Source: Arachidicoccus soli | GTDB taxonomy: Bacteria > Bacteroidota > Bacteroidia > Chitinophagales > Chitinophagaceae | Reading direction: 5' to 3' | Length of the DNA: 64,000 nucleotides | NCBI RefSeq assembly: GCF_003600625.1 | Contig: NZ_CP032489.1 | Location: 2,604,001-2,668,000 of the forward strand | Shown: positions 33,883 to 42,713 of the stretch, piece after piece | How the letters are laid out: each line of letters starts with the position of its first letter | Position numbering within the stretch: the first letter of the stretch is position 1 | Made by a program: the position numbers and the translations under genes | Notes under the pieces: generated by a model | What the model saw: only the letters and a program-made list of their open reading frames with translations | Databases searched by the model: none | What the model was told of the DNA's origin: nothing

Positions 33883-34470
33883 ATGTTTACAGGTATTATT
33901 GAAACAGTGGGTATTATAACGGATATGACTATCCAAGGCAGTAATAAATCTTTTTGGATAAAATCTGACTTGGCTCCAGCATTTAAAATTGACCAGAGCA
34001 TTAGTCATGAAGGTGTTTGTCTGACCGTTGAGGAGATTCAAAATGATATTTATAAAGTAACGGCAATCGAGGAAACCCTAAAAAAGACCAATTTAAATAA
34101 TTGGGAAATAGGTGAGAAAATAAATATCGAACGCTGCATGATAATGAATGGGCGGCTTGACGGACATATTGTTCAAGGACATGTGGACACAACAGCCAAC
34201 TGTATTGCAAGAAAGGAAAATAATGGTAGTTGGGAATTCAGTTTTGCCTATCCTAAAGCTTTTGCGCAATTATTAATTGAAAAAGGTTCTGTGGCCATCA
34301 ATGGCACGAGCTTAACCTGTTTTAATCTAGAAGAAAATAAATTTACGGTAGCCATCATTCCTTATACCTTTGAACATACCAGTATTAATAAAATAGTTGC
34401 TGGGAGTATTGTAAACATTGAGTTTGATGTCATTGGAAAATATATTGCACGCATGCAATCCCTGAAATAA
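33883..34470 (+). CDS. ribE: Riboflavin synthase alpha subunit
   Basis: 195 residues with the typical duplicated lumazine-binding fold: start MFTGIIETVGII, first-domain motif SISHEGVCLTVEEI, the GHIVQGHVDTTANC segment and the second-domain SVAINGTSLTCFNLEENKFT. It converts two 6,7-dimethyl-8-ribityllumazine molecules to riboflavin. It stands apart from other rib genes. The space upstream is filled by the carB terminator, so there is no room for an FMN riboswitch. The DUF721 gene follows at 27 nt and is probably cotranscribed. Confidence 0.95.
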   Translation: MFTGIIETVGIITDMTIQGSNKSFWIKSDLAPAFKIDQSISHEGVCLTVEEIQNDIYKVTAIEETLKKTNLNNWEIGEKINIERCMIMNGRLDGHIVQGHVDTTANCIARKENNGSWEFSFAYPKAFAQLLIEKGSVAINGTSLTCFNLEENKFTVAIIPYTFEHTSINKIVAGSIVNIEFDVIGKYIARMQSLK

Positions 34471-34497
34471 TTTATCAGAATCAGTAAAAAAATATTT

Positions 34498-34779
34498 ATG
34501 CCGGAACTTTCAATAGGAGATGCAATGAAAAATTTTCTGCAAAAAAGCAGATTAAAAAATGGCGTAAGAACGGCTCAGTTAGAAGAAGTATGGAAAGAAA
34601 TGATGGGTGAAGTAATTGCGAAATATACGGACAAGCTCCAGATCCTGAATCAAAAGCTTTTTATAAAAACGAATAACGGTGCTTTAAAAAATGAATTACT
34701 TTTTCAAAAGCTTCAGATCATATCACTTATCAACGAAAAAATGGGGGAAGGTACAATTACTGAAGTCATAGTCAGTTAG
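34498..34779 (+). CDS. DUF721 (DciA-like) domain protein
   Basis: 93 residues. The pattern SIGDAMKNFLQKSRLKNGVR, LEEVWKEMMGEVIAKYTDKL and LFIKTNNGALKNELLFQK matches DUF721, a KH-like nucleic-acid-binding domain; DciA members load the replicative helicase DnaB. In Bacteroidota these small versions are usual. Probably cotranscribed with ribE; function by homology only. Confidence 0.8.
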   Translation: MPELSIGDAMKNFLQKSRLKNGVRTAQLEEVWKEMMGEVIAKYTDKLQILNQKLFIKTNNGALKNELLFQKLQIISLINEKMGEGTITEVIVS

Positions 34780-34915
34780 TCCCTTTTCCATGTACTGATT
34801 TACGGTATCTGAATCAACTATTCGGTTAATATTGCAATTTGAACATTTGCAATAATCATCTCCTGATTAAGAAAATGGAGAACGCGGATCAACATGACAG
34901 GTAGTTATTTATCAT

Positions 34916-34949
34916 AAAAAGCATCGCGAAAAATTTCACGATGCTTTTT
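34916..34949. terminator. Bidirectional terminator between the DUF721 and SDR genes
   Basis: AAAAAGCATCG (34916-34926) and CGATGCTTTTT (34939-34949) form an 11-bp stem with A/T tracts on both sides, between convergent genes. Confidence 0.85.
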
Positions 34950-34983
34950 ATGGGATTTGCAGGTAGGCTTACAACAATAAAAT

Positions 34984-35739
34984 CTACATGCCGTAGATAC
35001 CCCCAGAAACCGTCACCTTTTCTCCGGTAACCCAGCCAGCATCATTGGAAGCAAGAAAAGCCGCAACTTTTGCTATATCTTCCGGCTGACCAATACGGCC
35101 TAGTGGTGTATTTTCGACCATCTTAGTTTCCATTTCACTCCCTATTATTCCACCACTGCGTGCACCTTCTGTTGCTACACCTCCTGGCAAAATGGAATTG
35201 ATGCGAATATTTTTTCCACCTAATTCTTTAGATAAAGAAATCGTGATGGCATCCAATGCTGCCTTTGTAGCAGAATAAACAGAAGCCGCCGCAATAGGTG
35301 TATTGCTTACAGCTGAACTGATATTGATGATATTACCCCCTCTTTCACCAAAGGATTTTACAGCTTCGCGAATGGTCAGCAAAGAACCCAAAACATTGAC
35401 ATTGAAGTGTTGATGAAAAGATGCTTCAGACACCAATTCAATCGGTGCAAATTGATAGACCCCTGCATTGTTTACAAGAATATCTAAAGCACCAAATGCT
35501 CTATCAGTCTCATCAAATAATCTTATCACATCAACCTCTTTAGCGACATCACCCTGTATGGCAATTGCTGTACCACCCATTTCAGTGATGGCTTTCACGA
35601 CGTTATCGGCGTCTTCTTTGCTCGATGCATAATTAACCACCACTTTGGCACCTTCGGCAGCAAAATGTTTTGCTATAGATGCTCCTATCCCTTTGGATGC
35701 GCCTGTAACGATGGCGACTTTTTTTTCTAATTTACCCAT
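34984..35739 (-). CDS. SDR family NAD(P)-dependent oxidoreductase
   Basis: 251 residues, classical short-chain dehydrogenase: cofactor site VTGASKGIGASIAKHFAAEG, DILVNNAGVYQFAPIE, catalytic serine in IINISSAVSN, YSATKAALD (YxxxK) and RINSILPGGVATEG. The residues before the glycine loop with KVVVNYASSKEDAD suggest NADP preference. It ends with the ADAGWVTGE-like SNDAGWVTGEKVTVSGG. It is 40 nt downstream of the efflux outer-membrane gene and may share its transcript. Substrate unknown. Confidence 0.9.
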   Translation of the reverse strand: MGKLEKKVAIVTGASKGIGASIAKHFAAEGAKVVVNYASSKEDADNVVKAITEMGGTAIAIQGDVAKEVDVIRLFDETDRAFGALDILVNNAGVYQFAPIELVSEASFHQHFNVNVLGSLLTIREAVKSFGERGGNIINISSAVSNTPIAAASVYSATKAALDAITISLSKELGGKNIRINSILPGGVATEGARSGGIIGSEMETKMVENTPLGRIGQPEDIAKVAAFLASNDAGWVTGEKVTVSGGIYGM

Positions 35740-35778
35740 TTGATCAGATATTTTAATTGTTATATGATAAAGATTTTA

Positions 35779-37191
35779 TTACCAGCCTCCGCCCACACTG
35801 CTATATAAACTCACAGTGGCAATCAGCTGCTGGCAATGATTCGAAACTAAATTAAGTTGAGATTGTAAAGAGTTGTTCTGCGCAGTAATCACCTCGAGAT
35901 AATTTGCCATACCGCTCTTGTATAATAAAGACGCATTGTTTGTTGCTTGCGCCAAAGTTGCCACTTGTGAGGATGCAATTTTCTCTTGCTCATCAAGTTT
36001 TTCCAGTTGCACTAAAGCATTAGATACGTCGGTGACCGCAACCACTACGGACTGACGAAATTTTATCACAGCCTGCTCTCTTTGGATTTTTGCCACCTCA
36101 TAATCTGTTTTCAGGCTCCTTTGATTGAGCAGGGGCTGCACCAATGAACCGCTGACGATGCCAAACAATGAACCAGGGATATTCAACCAATTGCTGGTCT
36201 TCAAAGATTCCAACCCACCATTTGCAGTGATGTTCAGGTTGGGGTACATATTTGCTTGCGCTATACCGACTTTTTGATTGGCAATTTCAACATCCATTTC
36301 GGCAGCGCGTACATCAGGTCGATGACTTACCACCGCCGCCGGAATACCGACCGTTAATTGCGCCGGTATTTGAATAGATGATAGCTGAGCATGTCTTTCT
36401 ATACTTTGAGGAAACTGTCCTGTAAGCTGACTCAGCGCATTTTCTTGCAAGGCCAACTTTTCTTGCAATTGGGGGAGCAACAACGCAACTGACTCCATTT
36501 GCGCCTTTGTCTGTTCTACCGACAATGAAGTAGATTCACCTGCATCTTTGAGCAACTGTGTTTGACGCAAGGTATTCTTGGCTAATGCAAGGCTAGAATC
36601 AGCTATATGCAACTGTTCGTCCAACATCAGCAGATTATAATAACCATTGGCGATGGCAGCCACCAATTGCGTTTGGACCATTTTCTTTGCTTCATAAGTT
36701 CGCAGATACGCTAATAAAGCTTCTTTTTTCCGGCTACGCAATTTCCCCCATATATCTGCTTCCCAGCTGAGATTGAGCCCTACCATATAATCCTCATAAT
36801 CTTTGCTTCCGGTAAGTCCGGCAAAACTGCCATTCAAGCTATTTTCTGAAGGGCGATTATATTGCCCGCTGATCGTTCCATTAATCGTCGGCAACAGAAG
36901 GTTTTTTGACTGCAACAATTGTTGCTTTGCTATTTCGATGCGCTTTACGGCCGTTTGCAAGTCAAAATTATAATCGATACCTTTCCTAATCAATGATTTT
37001 AAGGTGGTATCAGTAAAGAAATACTCCCAGGAAAGGTTGGCAATATTAGCGGTATCACTGTAGACCACCTCCTTGTATTGTTGAGGTAAATTCAAGGCAG
37101 GACGTTGATAGGGCTTTGTTACATTGCAGGCAAAGAAACTAATGCCAATTATGGCTAAGAAATAAACGGCTTTTTTAGTCTTCATATCCAT
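35779..37191 (-). CDS. Efflux outer-membrane channel (OprM/NodT family lipoprotein)
   Basis: 470 residues. The signal peptide ends in FFACNVTKPYQRP, a lipobox with cysteine at about residue 22. The two OEP repeats are visible (LSWEYFFTDTTLKSLIRKGI, LQTAVKRIEIAKQQLLQ and later SHRPDVRAAEMDVEIANQKV, GIAQANMYPNLNITANGG), with the long coiled helices of TolC-type channels between. It forms the trimeric outer-membrane duct of the RND pump encoded just upstream. A 13-bp inverted repeat lies in the 94-bp gap to the permease gene. Confidence 0.93.
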   Translation of the reverse strand: MDMKTKKAVYFLAIIGISFFACNVTKPYQRPALNLPQQYKEVVYSDTANIANLSWEYFFTDTTLKSLIRKGIDYNFDLQTAVKRIEIAKQQLLQSKNLLLPTINGTISGQYNRPSENSLNGSFAGLTGSKDYEDYMVGLNLSWEADIWGKLRSRKKEALLAYLRTYEAKKMVQTQLVAAIANGYYNLLMLDEQLHIADSSLALAKNTLRQTQLLKDAGESTSLSVEQTKAQMESVALLLPQLQEKLALQENALSQLTGQFPQSIERHAQLSSIQIPAQLTVGIPAAVVSHRPDVRAAEMDVEIANQKVGIAQANMYPNLNITANGGLESLKTSNWLNIPGSLFGIVSGSLVQPLLNQRSLKTDYEVAKIQREQAVIKFRQSVVVAVTDVSNALVQLEKLDEQEKIASSQVATLAQATNNASLLYKSGMANYLEVITAQNNSLQSQLNLVSNHCQQLIATVSLYSSVGGGW

Positions 37192-37212
37192 AGATAATTT
37201 TTATTTTATAAG

Positions 37213-37266
37213 TGTTGAACGAAACTTTTCTCAACACGCTATTGCTTTAATCCGTTTCGTTCAACA
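37213..37266 (-). repeat. 13-bp inverted repeat inside the efflux operon
   Basis: TGTTGAACGAAAC (37213-37225) and GTTTCGTTCAACA (37254-37266) are perfect complements around a 28-nt loop, between the permease and channel genes. No T tract follows, so an mRNA stability or attenuation hairpin is more likely than a simple terminator. Confidence 0.65.
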
Positions 37267-37285
37267 ATCAATTGAATCATTTTTA

Positions 37286-40200
37286 TTATTCGTGCACCGT
37301 GGTTTTATTCGTTCGCTTTGGATCTTTCTTTACTACCTTTTCTTGTAAATATTGGAAGATGACAAATAGAACGGGGATTACGAAGATGCCAAACAATACA
37401 CCGGTCAACATCCCGCCAACTGCGCCTGTTCCAATGGAACGATTACCCAATGCAGACGCACCGGTGGCCCGCATCAAAGGAATCAATCCGGCAATAAATG
37501 CAAAAGAAGTCATTAGAATCGGGCGAAGTCTTAGCCTTGAAGCCTCTAATACCGAGGCAAACAAAGACATCCCGCCTCGCCTTCGCTGTACGGCAAACTC
37601 AACGATCAAAATCGCATTTTTAGCCAGCAATCCGACGAGCATGATCAAACATACCTGTACATAAATATTATTATCAATGCCAAACAGATTAATAAATAGC
37701 ATCACCCCGAATACGCCTAAAGGTATGGTGGTCACGATCGCTAGTGGCAGGATATAACTTTCGTATTGCGCGGACAATAAGAAGTATACGAATACAAGAC
37801 TCATTATAAAGATGATTGTTGTTTGCGAGCCCGCATTAATCTCTTCCCTGGTCATACCGGTCCATTCATAACCGTAGGTTTTTGGCAGTACCTGAGCAGC
37901 CGTTTCTTCAATAGCTTTGATAGCATCACCCGTACTATAACCCGGGGCCGGTGTACCATTAATGGTCACTGCATTGTATAGGTTATTTCTTGTCACAGTC
38001 TCGGGACCGTATACCCGCTTGAATGTTACCAATGCGTTGGCCGGCACCATCAATCCTTGTGTATTTTTTACATAGATATTATCCAGTGATGCGGTGTTCA
38101 ACCGATACTGTGCATCTGATTGTACGACTACACGATAATATTTTCCGAACCGGTTAAAATCGTCTACAAAGCTGCTCCCATAATCGGTTTGTAAGGTCTT
38201 TAAAAGCTCACTAACGCTTACCCCTAACTGCATTGCTTTTGCGTTATCAACCTCCAATAGGTATTGAGGATTGCCTGCCGCATAAGTTGTAAATGCTGCA
38301 GCAATTTCTTTTCGCTTCATTAATGCACCAATAAACTGATGTGCGGTGGTATCCAATTTTCCTAATGACCCGTTACCTCTATCTTGGAGCATAAATTCAA
38401 AGCCACTTACGTTTCCAAATCCTTGAATAGTAGGGAATGTAAAGAAAAATGCACCTGCGCCTTTTACTTTTTGCGCAACCTGTTGGGTCATATTTGCAGC
38501 AATCTGGTCAAAACTTTTTATGGGTCCGCGTTCATCCTGTGGTTTCATACGAACAAATCCCGCCCCATAAGAAGAGGCATTCGCATTCGTAATAAAGTTC
38601 AAACCATCTACCTGATAATGATTTTGTACAAAAGGTTGTTTTTTTACAATACTATCAATTTCGGCCATCGCTTTATGTGTTCTATCCAGAGAACTTCCCG
38701 GTGGTGTATTGACTGCATACAAGAGAAAGCTCTGATCTTCTGTAGGAATGAAACCCGTAGGTGTTTTTTCAATCATAAAGATGGTAACCGCCGAGACCAG
38801 TACCAGCCCGGACAGCGCTATCCATTTTCTTTTAATTAAAAACTTTATTGCCTGGGTATATTTCTCAGTCATTGCCTTAAAGCCTGTATTAAATGCAGCA
38901 AAAAACCTTCCAAAGAACCCTTTCTTTTGGCGCGTATTTTCCGCTGCATGCGGGTTTTTTAAAATCAAAGCACATAATGCAGGGCTCAGCGTAAGCGCAT
39001 TCACAGCAGATATTAAAATAGCGATGGCCAGGGTAAAGGCAAACTGCCTATAAAATACGCCTGCAGGACCTTTCATAAAGCCCACAGGGATAAACACGGC
39101 AGCCATCACCAATGTGATAGAAATAATGGCACCTGATATTTCACTCATGGAGTGTTCAGTCGCCTTGCGTGCCGGCAAGCCGGTCTGCTCCATTTTTGCA
39201 TGGACGGCCTCCACCACTACAATCGCATCATCCACGACTATTCCGATGGCTAATACAAGGGCAAATAATGTCAATAAATTGATGCTGAAACCAAAAAGCT
39301 GCATAAAGAAAAAAGTCCCGATGATCGCAACAGGCACAGCTACTGCCGGTATCAACGTGGAACGAAAATCCTGCAAGAAAACAAACACAACGATAAATAC
39401 CAGGATAAATGCTTCCAATAAAGTTTCTATCACCTGATGGATAGAGGAATCCAAAAAGTCTTTTGAATTATAGATAATGGTTGTTTTCAATCCTTTAGGC
39501 AATCTTTTATTAAAAGCACTTAATTGCTTCTGTGCTTCAGTAAGAATATCGTTGGCATTGGAACCGGCGGTTTGAAAGATGGCCACACCGGAAGTAGGAT
39601 TTCCATTTAACCTGCTGTTTGAGGCATAACTATAAGAACCTAATTCCACACGCGCCACATCCTTCAATTTGATAACAGAACCATCACTATTTGCCTTGAT
39701 AATAATATTTTCATATTCTTCTGGCGTATTGAGTTTCCCTTTATATTTCAATACATATTCAAACACTTTATTGCTTTGTTGTCCCAGTCTTCCGGGAGCA
39801 GCTTCCAGGCTTTGGTCCTTAATAGCATTGTTTACGTCCTGAGGAGAAAGACCATATGCATTTAATCTGTCAGGCTTCAACCAGATGCGCATAGAATAAT
39901 CCCTGTTTCCGAAAGGCTGCGCCTGTCCCACGCCCGGTATTCTTTGCAATTGCGAAATAAGATTTATCTTAATATAGTTCTGCAGAAATGCTTCATCATA
40001 GCTGGTATCGCTACTGGATAAGGCGACAAACATGATGATACTGTTCTGCTGTTTCTGCGTGGAGACCCCAGCCTGCACTACTTCCTGTGGAATCTGGCTC
40101 ATCGCTTTCGATACCCTGTTCTGCACGTTAACGGCATCGATGTCCGGGTTGGTACCCTGTTTAAAATAAACGTTTAAAGTCATGCTTCCGTCGTTACTAG

Positions 40201-40444
40201 AATTGGAAGTCATATAGGTCATATTTTCCACGCCATTTACGGCTTCTTCTATGGGGTTGGCAACAGAGCGTGCTACTGTTTCAGCGCTTGCCCCAGGGTA
40301 GTTGGCTGTTACCTGTACTGTAGGCGGTGCAATATCCGGAAATTGGGTAATGGGCAAGGTCGTCAAAGAAATCAGCCCCAGCAATAATAATATCGCCGAC
40401 ACCACAGTAGAAAGTACGGGGCGCTGAATGAATTTTTTTAACAT
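37286..40444 (-). CDS. RND efflux transporter permease (HAE1/AcrB type)
   Basis: 1,052 residues, full length for AcrB-like pumps. It has twelve membrane segments in the usual 1+5+1+5 layout, two large periplasmic domains, and the proton-relay aspartates in IGIVVDDAIVVVEAVHAKME in the fourth helix. The start FIQRPVLSTVVSAILLLLGL and PITQFPDIAPPTVQVTANYP are hallmarks of the HAE1 family. It exports drugs or hydrophobic compounds using the proton gradient. Second of three pump genes; the adaptor is 152 nt upstream. The substrate range is unknown. Confidence 0.96.
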   Translation of the reverse strand: MLKKFIQRPVLSTVVSAILLLLGLISLTTLPITQFPDIAPPTVQVTANYPGASAETVARSVANPIEEAVNGVENMTYMTSNSSNDGSMTLNVYFKQGTNPDIDAVNVQNRVSKAMSQIPQEVVQAGVSTQKQQNSIIMFVALSSSDTSYDEAFLQNYIKINLISQLQRIPGVGQAQPFGNRDYSMRIWLKPDRLNAYGLSPQDVNNAIKDQSLEAAPGRLGQQSNKVFEYVLKYKGKLNTPEEYENIIIKANSDGSVIKLKDVARVELGSYSYASNSRLNGNPTSGVAIFQTAGSNANDILTEAQKQLSAFNKRLPKGLKTTIIYNSKDFLDSSIHQVIETLLEAFILVFIVVFVFLQDFRSTLIPAVAVPVAIIGTFFFMQLFGFSINLLTLFALVLAIGIVVDDAIVVVEAVHAKMEQTGLPARKATEHSMSEISGAIISITLVMAAVFIPVGFMKGPAGVFYRQFAFTLAIAILISAVNALTLSPALCALILKNPHAAENTRQKKGFFGRFFAAFNTGFKAMTEKYTQAIKFLIKRKWIALSGLVLVSAVTIFMIEKTPTGFIPTEDQSFLLYAVNTPPGSSLDRTHKAMAEIDSIVKKQPFVQNHYQVDGLNFITNANASSYGAGFVRMKPQDERGPIKSFDQIAANMTQQVAQKVKGAGAFFFTFPTIQGFGNVSGFEFMLQDRGNGSLGKLDTTAHQFIGALMKRKEIAAAFTTYAAGNPQYLLEVDNAKAMQLGVSVSELLKTLQTDYGSSFVDDFNRFGKYYRVVVQSDAQYRLNTASLDNIYVKNTQGLMVPANALVTFKRVYGPETVTRNNLYNAVTINGTPAPGYSTGDAIKAIEETAAQVLPKTYGYEWTGMTREEINAGSQTTIIFIMSLVFVYFLLSAQYESYILPLAIVTTIPLGVFGVMLFINLFGIDNNIYVQVCLIMLVGLLAKNAILIVEFAVQRRRGGMSLFASVLEASRLRLRPILMTSFAFIAGLIPLMRATGASALGNRSIGTGAVGGMLTGVLFGIFVIPVLFVIFQYLQEKVVKKDPKRTNKTTVHE

Positions 40445-40596
40445 AAAAAAATATCTTTTTGTTTGTTTAGTGATAGATGATTAGCAGACATAGAACGCCT
40501 TATACGAAGACCATTTCTTAAAACAGGAATGGACTCGTCTTGGTTAACTCTTACTATTGTCTCATTTTGAAAAATTAAGGCAAAGTCATGAGGCCA

Positions 40597-41775
40597 TTAT
40601 TCCAATGGAGAAGCTTTTAGCAGGCTATCCATAGAAATCTGTTCCGGTTGAATGGCCGTACCGTCAGAAAGCCTGTCAAATCCGGCATAGACAATTTTAT
40701 CATTGGATTTTACGCCCTTGTTGACAACAAAATAATTCCCAGAACTTTCTTCAATACCTATTTGTTTACTAGTCACTTTATTACTATCATTGACAATAAA
40801 AACGTAGGTTTTATTTTGAATTTCGAAAGTTGCTTCCTGTGGAACAACAACCCCATCCACCGTTTGGTCAGGAATACGAATCCTTCCTGTATTACCTGAT
40901 CGTAATAACCCATTCGGATTTAAGAATACAGCCCGGAAACTAATGGCACCCATGCTTTTATCAAACTGACCTTCCACTATTTCCACTTTACCTTTCTCTG
41001 GATAAACAGTGTTGTCGGCCAGCAAAAGAGTTACAGGCGGTATATGTGAAATTTTTTCTTCTAAGGTCTTTCCGGGTACGGAAGAAGTGAAATGAAGAAA
41101 ATCTATTTCACTCATCGAGAAGTATACATACACCTCCTTAGTTTGTGATAGCACCGTTAATGCTTCCGGGGAATTTATACCGACCAGGCTTCCTGTTTTA
41201 TAGGGAATGCGGCCAATATAGCCATCAGCAGGTGCCTTAATGGTCGTAAACCCGACATTGATCCCCGCTGAGGATTCTGCAGCTTCCGCGACGGCCACAT
41301 TTGCTTTTGCCTGCTCATATTGTGCCTGTGCAGATTCTAATTGGACTTTAGAAACTACATTATTTTTAACTAATGGCAACAATTTATCCATATTGATTTT
41401 TGCATTTTGCAAAGCTGCTTTAGAGGCAAGCAAATCAGCATGAGCGCTCTTCTGCTGTTCATTGTATGGTCTTCCGTCAATTTTAAAAATTACTTGTCCT
41501 TTATGGACATAGGCGCCTTCATCAACATAAATATTGGTTAAGATTCCATTTACTTGCGGCCGAAGCTCAATATCCTTACTCCCTTCCAATGAAGCTGTGA
41601 ACTCCTTGTATGTATGGATATTCTTATTTTCCAATTCCAATACCGGCAAGGTTGGCAGTGGCATGGTTGCTGTCTGATTTGCAGACGATTTTGAAATACA
41701 ACCAGACAGAGCGATCATTGAAAAGGCTATCAAGCCCAGCAAATATTCATTCTTATAATTTTTCATATTTCCCAT
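40597..41775 (-). CDS. RND efflux periplasmic adaptor (membrane fusion protein)
   Basis: 392 residues. A signal peptide with the lipobox LSGCISKS (cysteine at about residue 26) makes it a lipoprotein; MKNYKNEYLLG at 41766 is an equally good start. Order of domains: lipoyl half (YVDEGAYVHKGQVIFKIDGR), helical hairpin (LLASKAALQNAKINMDKLLP), second lipoyl half (TTIKAPADGYIGRIPYKTGS) and beta-barrel/membrane-proximal domains. It links the pump to the outer-membrane channel. First gene of the pump operon, preceded by two TetR operator candidates. Confidence 0.94.
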   Translation of the reverse strand: MGNMKNYKNEYLLGLIAFSMIALSGCISKSSANQTATMPLPTLPVLELENKNIHTYKEFTASLEGSKDIELRPQVNGILTNIYVDEGAYVHKGQVIFKIDGRPYNEQQKSAHADLLASKAALQNAKINMDKLLPLVKNNVVSKVQLESAQAQYEQAKANVAVAEAAESSAGINVGFTTIKAPADGYIGRIPYKTGSLVGINSPEALTVLSQTKEVYVYFSMSEIDFLHFTSSVPGKTLEEKISHIPPVTLLLADNTVYPEKGKVEIVEGQFDKSMGAISFRAVFLNPNGLLRSGNTGRIRIPDQTVDGVVVPQEATFEIQNKTYVFIVNDSNKVTSKQIGIEESSGNYFVVNKGVKSNDKIVYAGFDRLSDGTAIQPEQISMDSLLKASPLE

Positions 41776-41810
41776 TTGTGATTGTTTATTTGTTTTTAGT
41801 TGATAAAACT

Positions 41811-41839
41811 TAACATTGTTAGTATTTATAACACCGTTA
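41811..41839. promoter_or_regulatory. Two TetR operator candidates before the efflux operon
   Basis: TAACATTGTTA (41811-41821) and TAACACCGTTA (41829-41839) are palindromes of the form TAACnnnGTTA, 18 bp apart, in the gap between tetR and the adaptor gene. A weak minus-strand -7 box (complement of 41805-41812, TAAGTTTT) lies against the first copy. Confidence 0.7.
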
Positions 41840-41859
41840 ATTATTAAAGAAAAAAAATC

Positions 41860-42456
41860 CTATAAATTTTTAATAAATGAAGCTACTGAATCGTTCATTA
41901 CTTTCTTATTGAAGGTTGCGTCTATATCTGAATCACGCATCAGCATAATGGAAATCAATCCATGTAATACAGACCAGAATGCATAGGTTTTAAAACAGAG
42001 TTCATTGGTATCTGAATGCTTTTGGTGCATAATTTTCTCAATAGCTTCTGAAACAAAATCTCTAAATGTATTTACTTCAGGCTTCATTTTTCCCGCACCA
42101 CAACAGGGGATGCCAAGTCCATACATCAACTGATAATATTCCTTATTTTTAAAAGCAAAATTCCAGTAAGTATCCGCATATGCCTTCAATTGTTCTTGAG
42201 GAGTGTTATATTTTTTCGCGGCAATTCCCAATAACTTTTGTAACTGACCAAAAGCCTCGATGGATAAATCATATAAAATAGCTTCCTTATTTTCAAAATG
42301 CCCATAGATCACGGGTGCACTATATTCTATCGCATCTGCAATTTTGCGCATGGAAAGGGCCTGCCAACCATCTTCTTTGACAATCTTCCATGCGACTTCC
42401 AGAATATTGGACTTCACATTTTCTTTATGCCTGATTTTTCTTTCCGCGATACCCAT
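41860..42456 (-). CDS. TetR/AcrR family transcriptional regulator
   Basis: 198 residues. The N-terminal HTH reads KSNILEVAWKIVKEDGWQAL, SMRKIADAIEYSAPVIYGHF, ENKEAILYDL, the TetR signature; the C-terminal ligand-binding part contains TetR_C-like KEYYQLMYGLGIPCCGAGKM with an unusual CC pair that could sense ligands or oxidation. It is divided from the pump operon by 84 bp on the same strand and has its own promoter with an operator over the start point. It is the likely repressor of both itself and the pump. Confidence 0.92.
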   Translation of the reverse strand: MGIAERKIRHKENVKSNILEVAWKIVKEDGWQALSMRKIADAIEYSAPVIYGHFENKEAILYDLSIEAFGQLQKLLGIAAKKYNTPQEQLKAYADTYWNFAFKNKEYYQLMYGLGIPCCGAGKMKPEVNTFRDFVSEAIEKIMHQKHSDTNELCFKTYAFWSVLHGLISIMLMRDSDIDATFNKKVMNDSVASFIKNL

Positions 42457-42470
42457 AATCTATTATTTTC

Positions 42471-42483
42471 CTAACACCGTTAG
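42471..42483. promoter_or_regulatory. TetR operator candidate at the tetR start point
   Basis: CTAACACCGTTAG, a 13-bp palindrome identical in its core to 41829-41839. It lies directly downstream of the tetR -7 box, 15-27 nt before the start codon, where bound repressor would block initiation. Confidence 0.75.
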
Positions 42484-42514
42484 CAAAAATAAGTATGTTT
42501 TTTGTTTCAACAAA
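42484..42514 (-). promoter_or_regulatory. Promoter of tetR
   Basis: On the minus strand TTTG (42511-42514), exactly 19 nt, then TATTTTTG (42484-42491): a full match to the Bacteroidota consensus. Confidence 0.75.
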
Positions 42515-42713
42515 AAAAATTTCAAAATTATTTCGACCCAGGTATTCCAGATGGCCTTTCAACAAACGCTATTACTTACTGTCATTGAATCTTCGTGTTT
42601 ATTTACAAAATACAGATTTTGTTTGGTAAAAGTAGTTCTCTTTTCATGCTTTCTTTTGCACTTTAAGGTTTAAAATTTGGGCTAAAGAGTGCCTTGAATT
42701 AGCCATCATCTTA

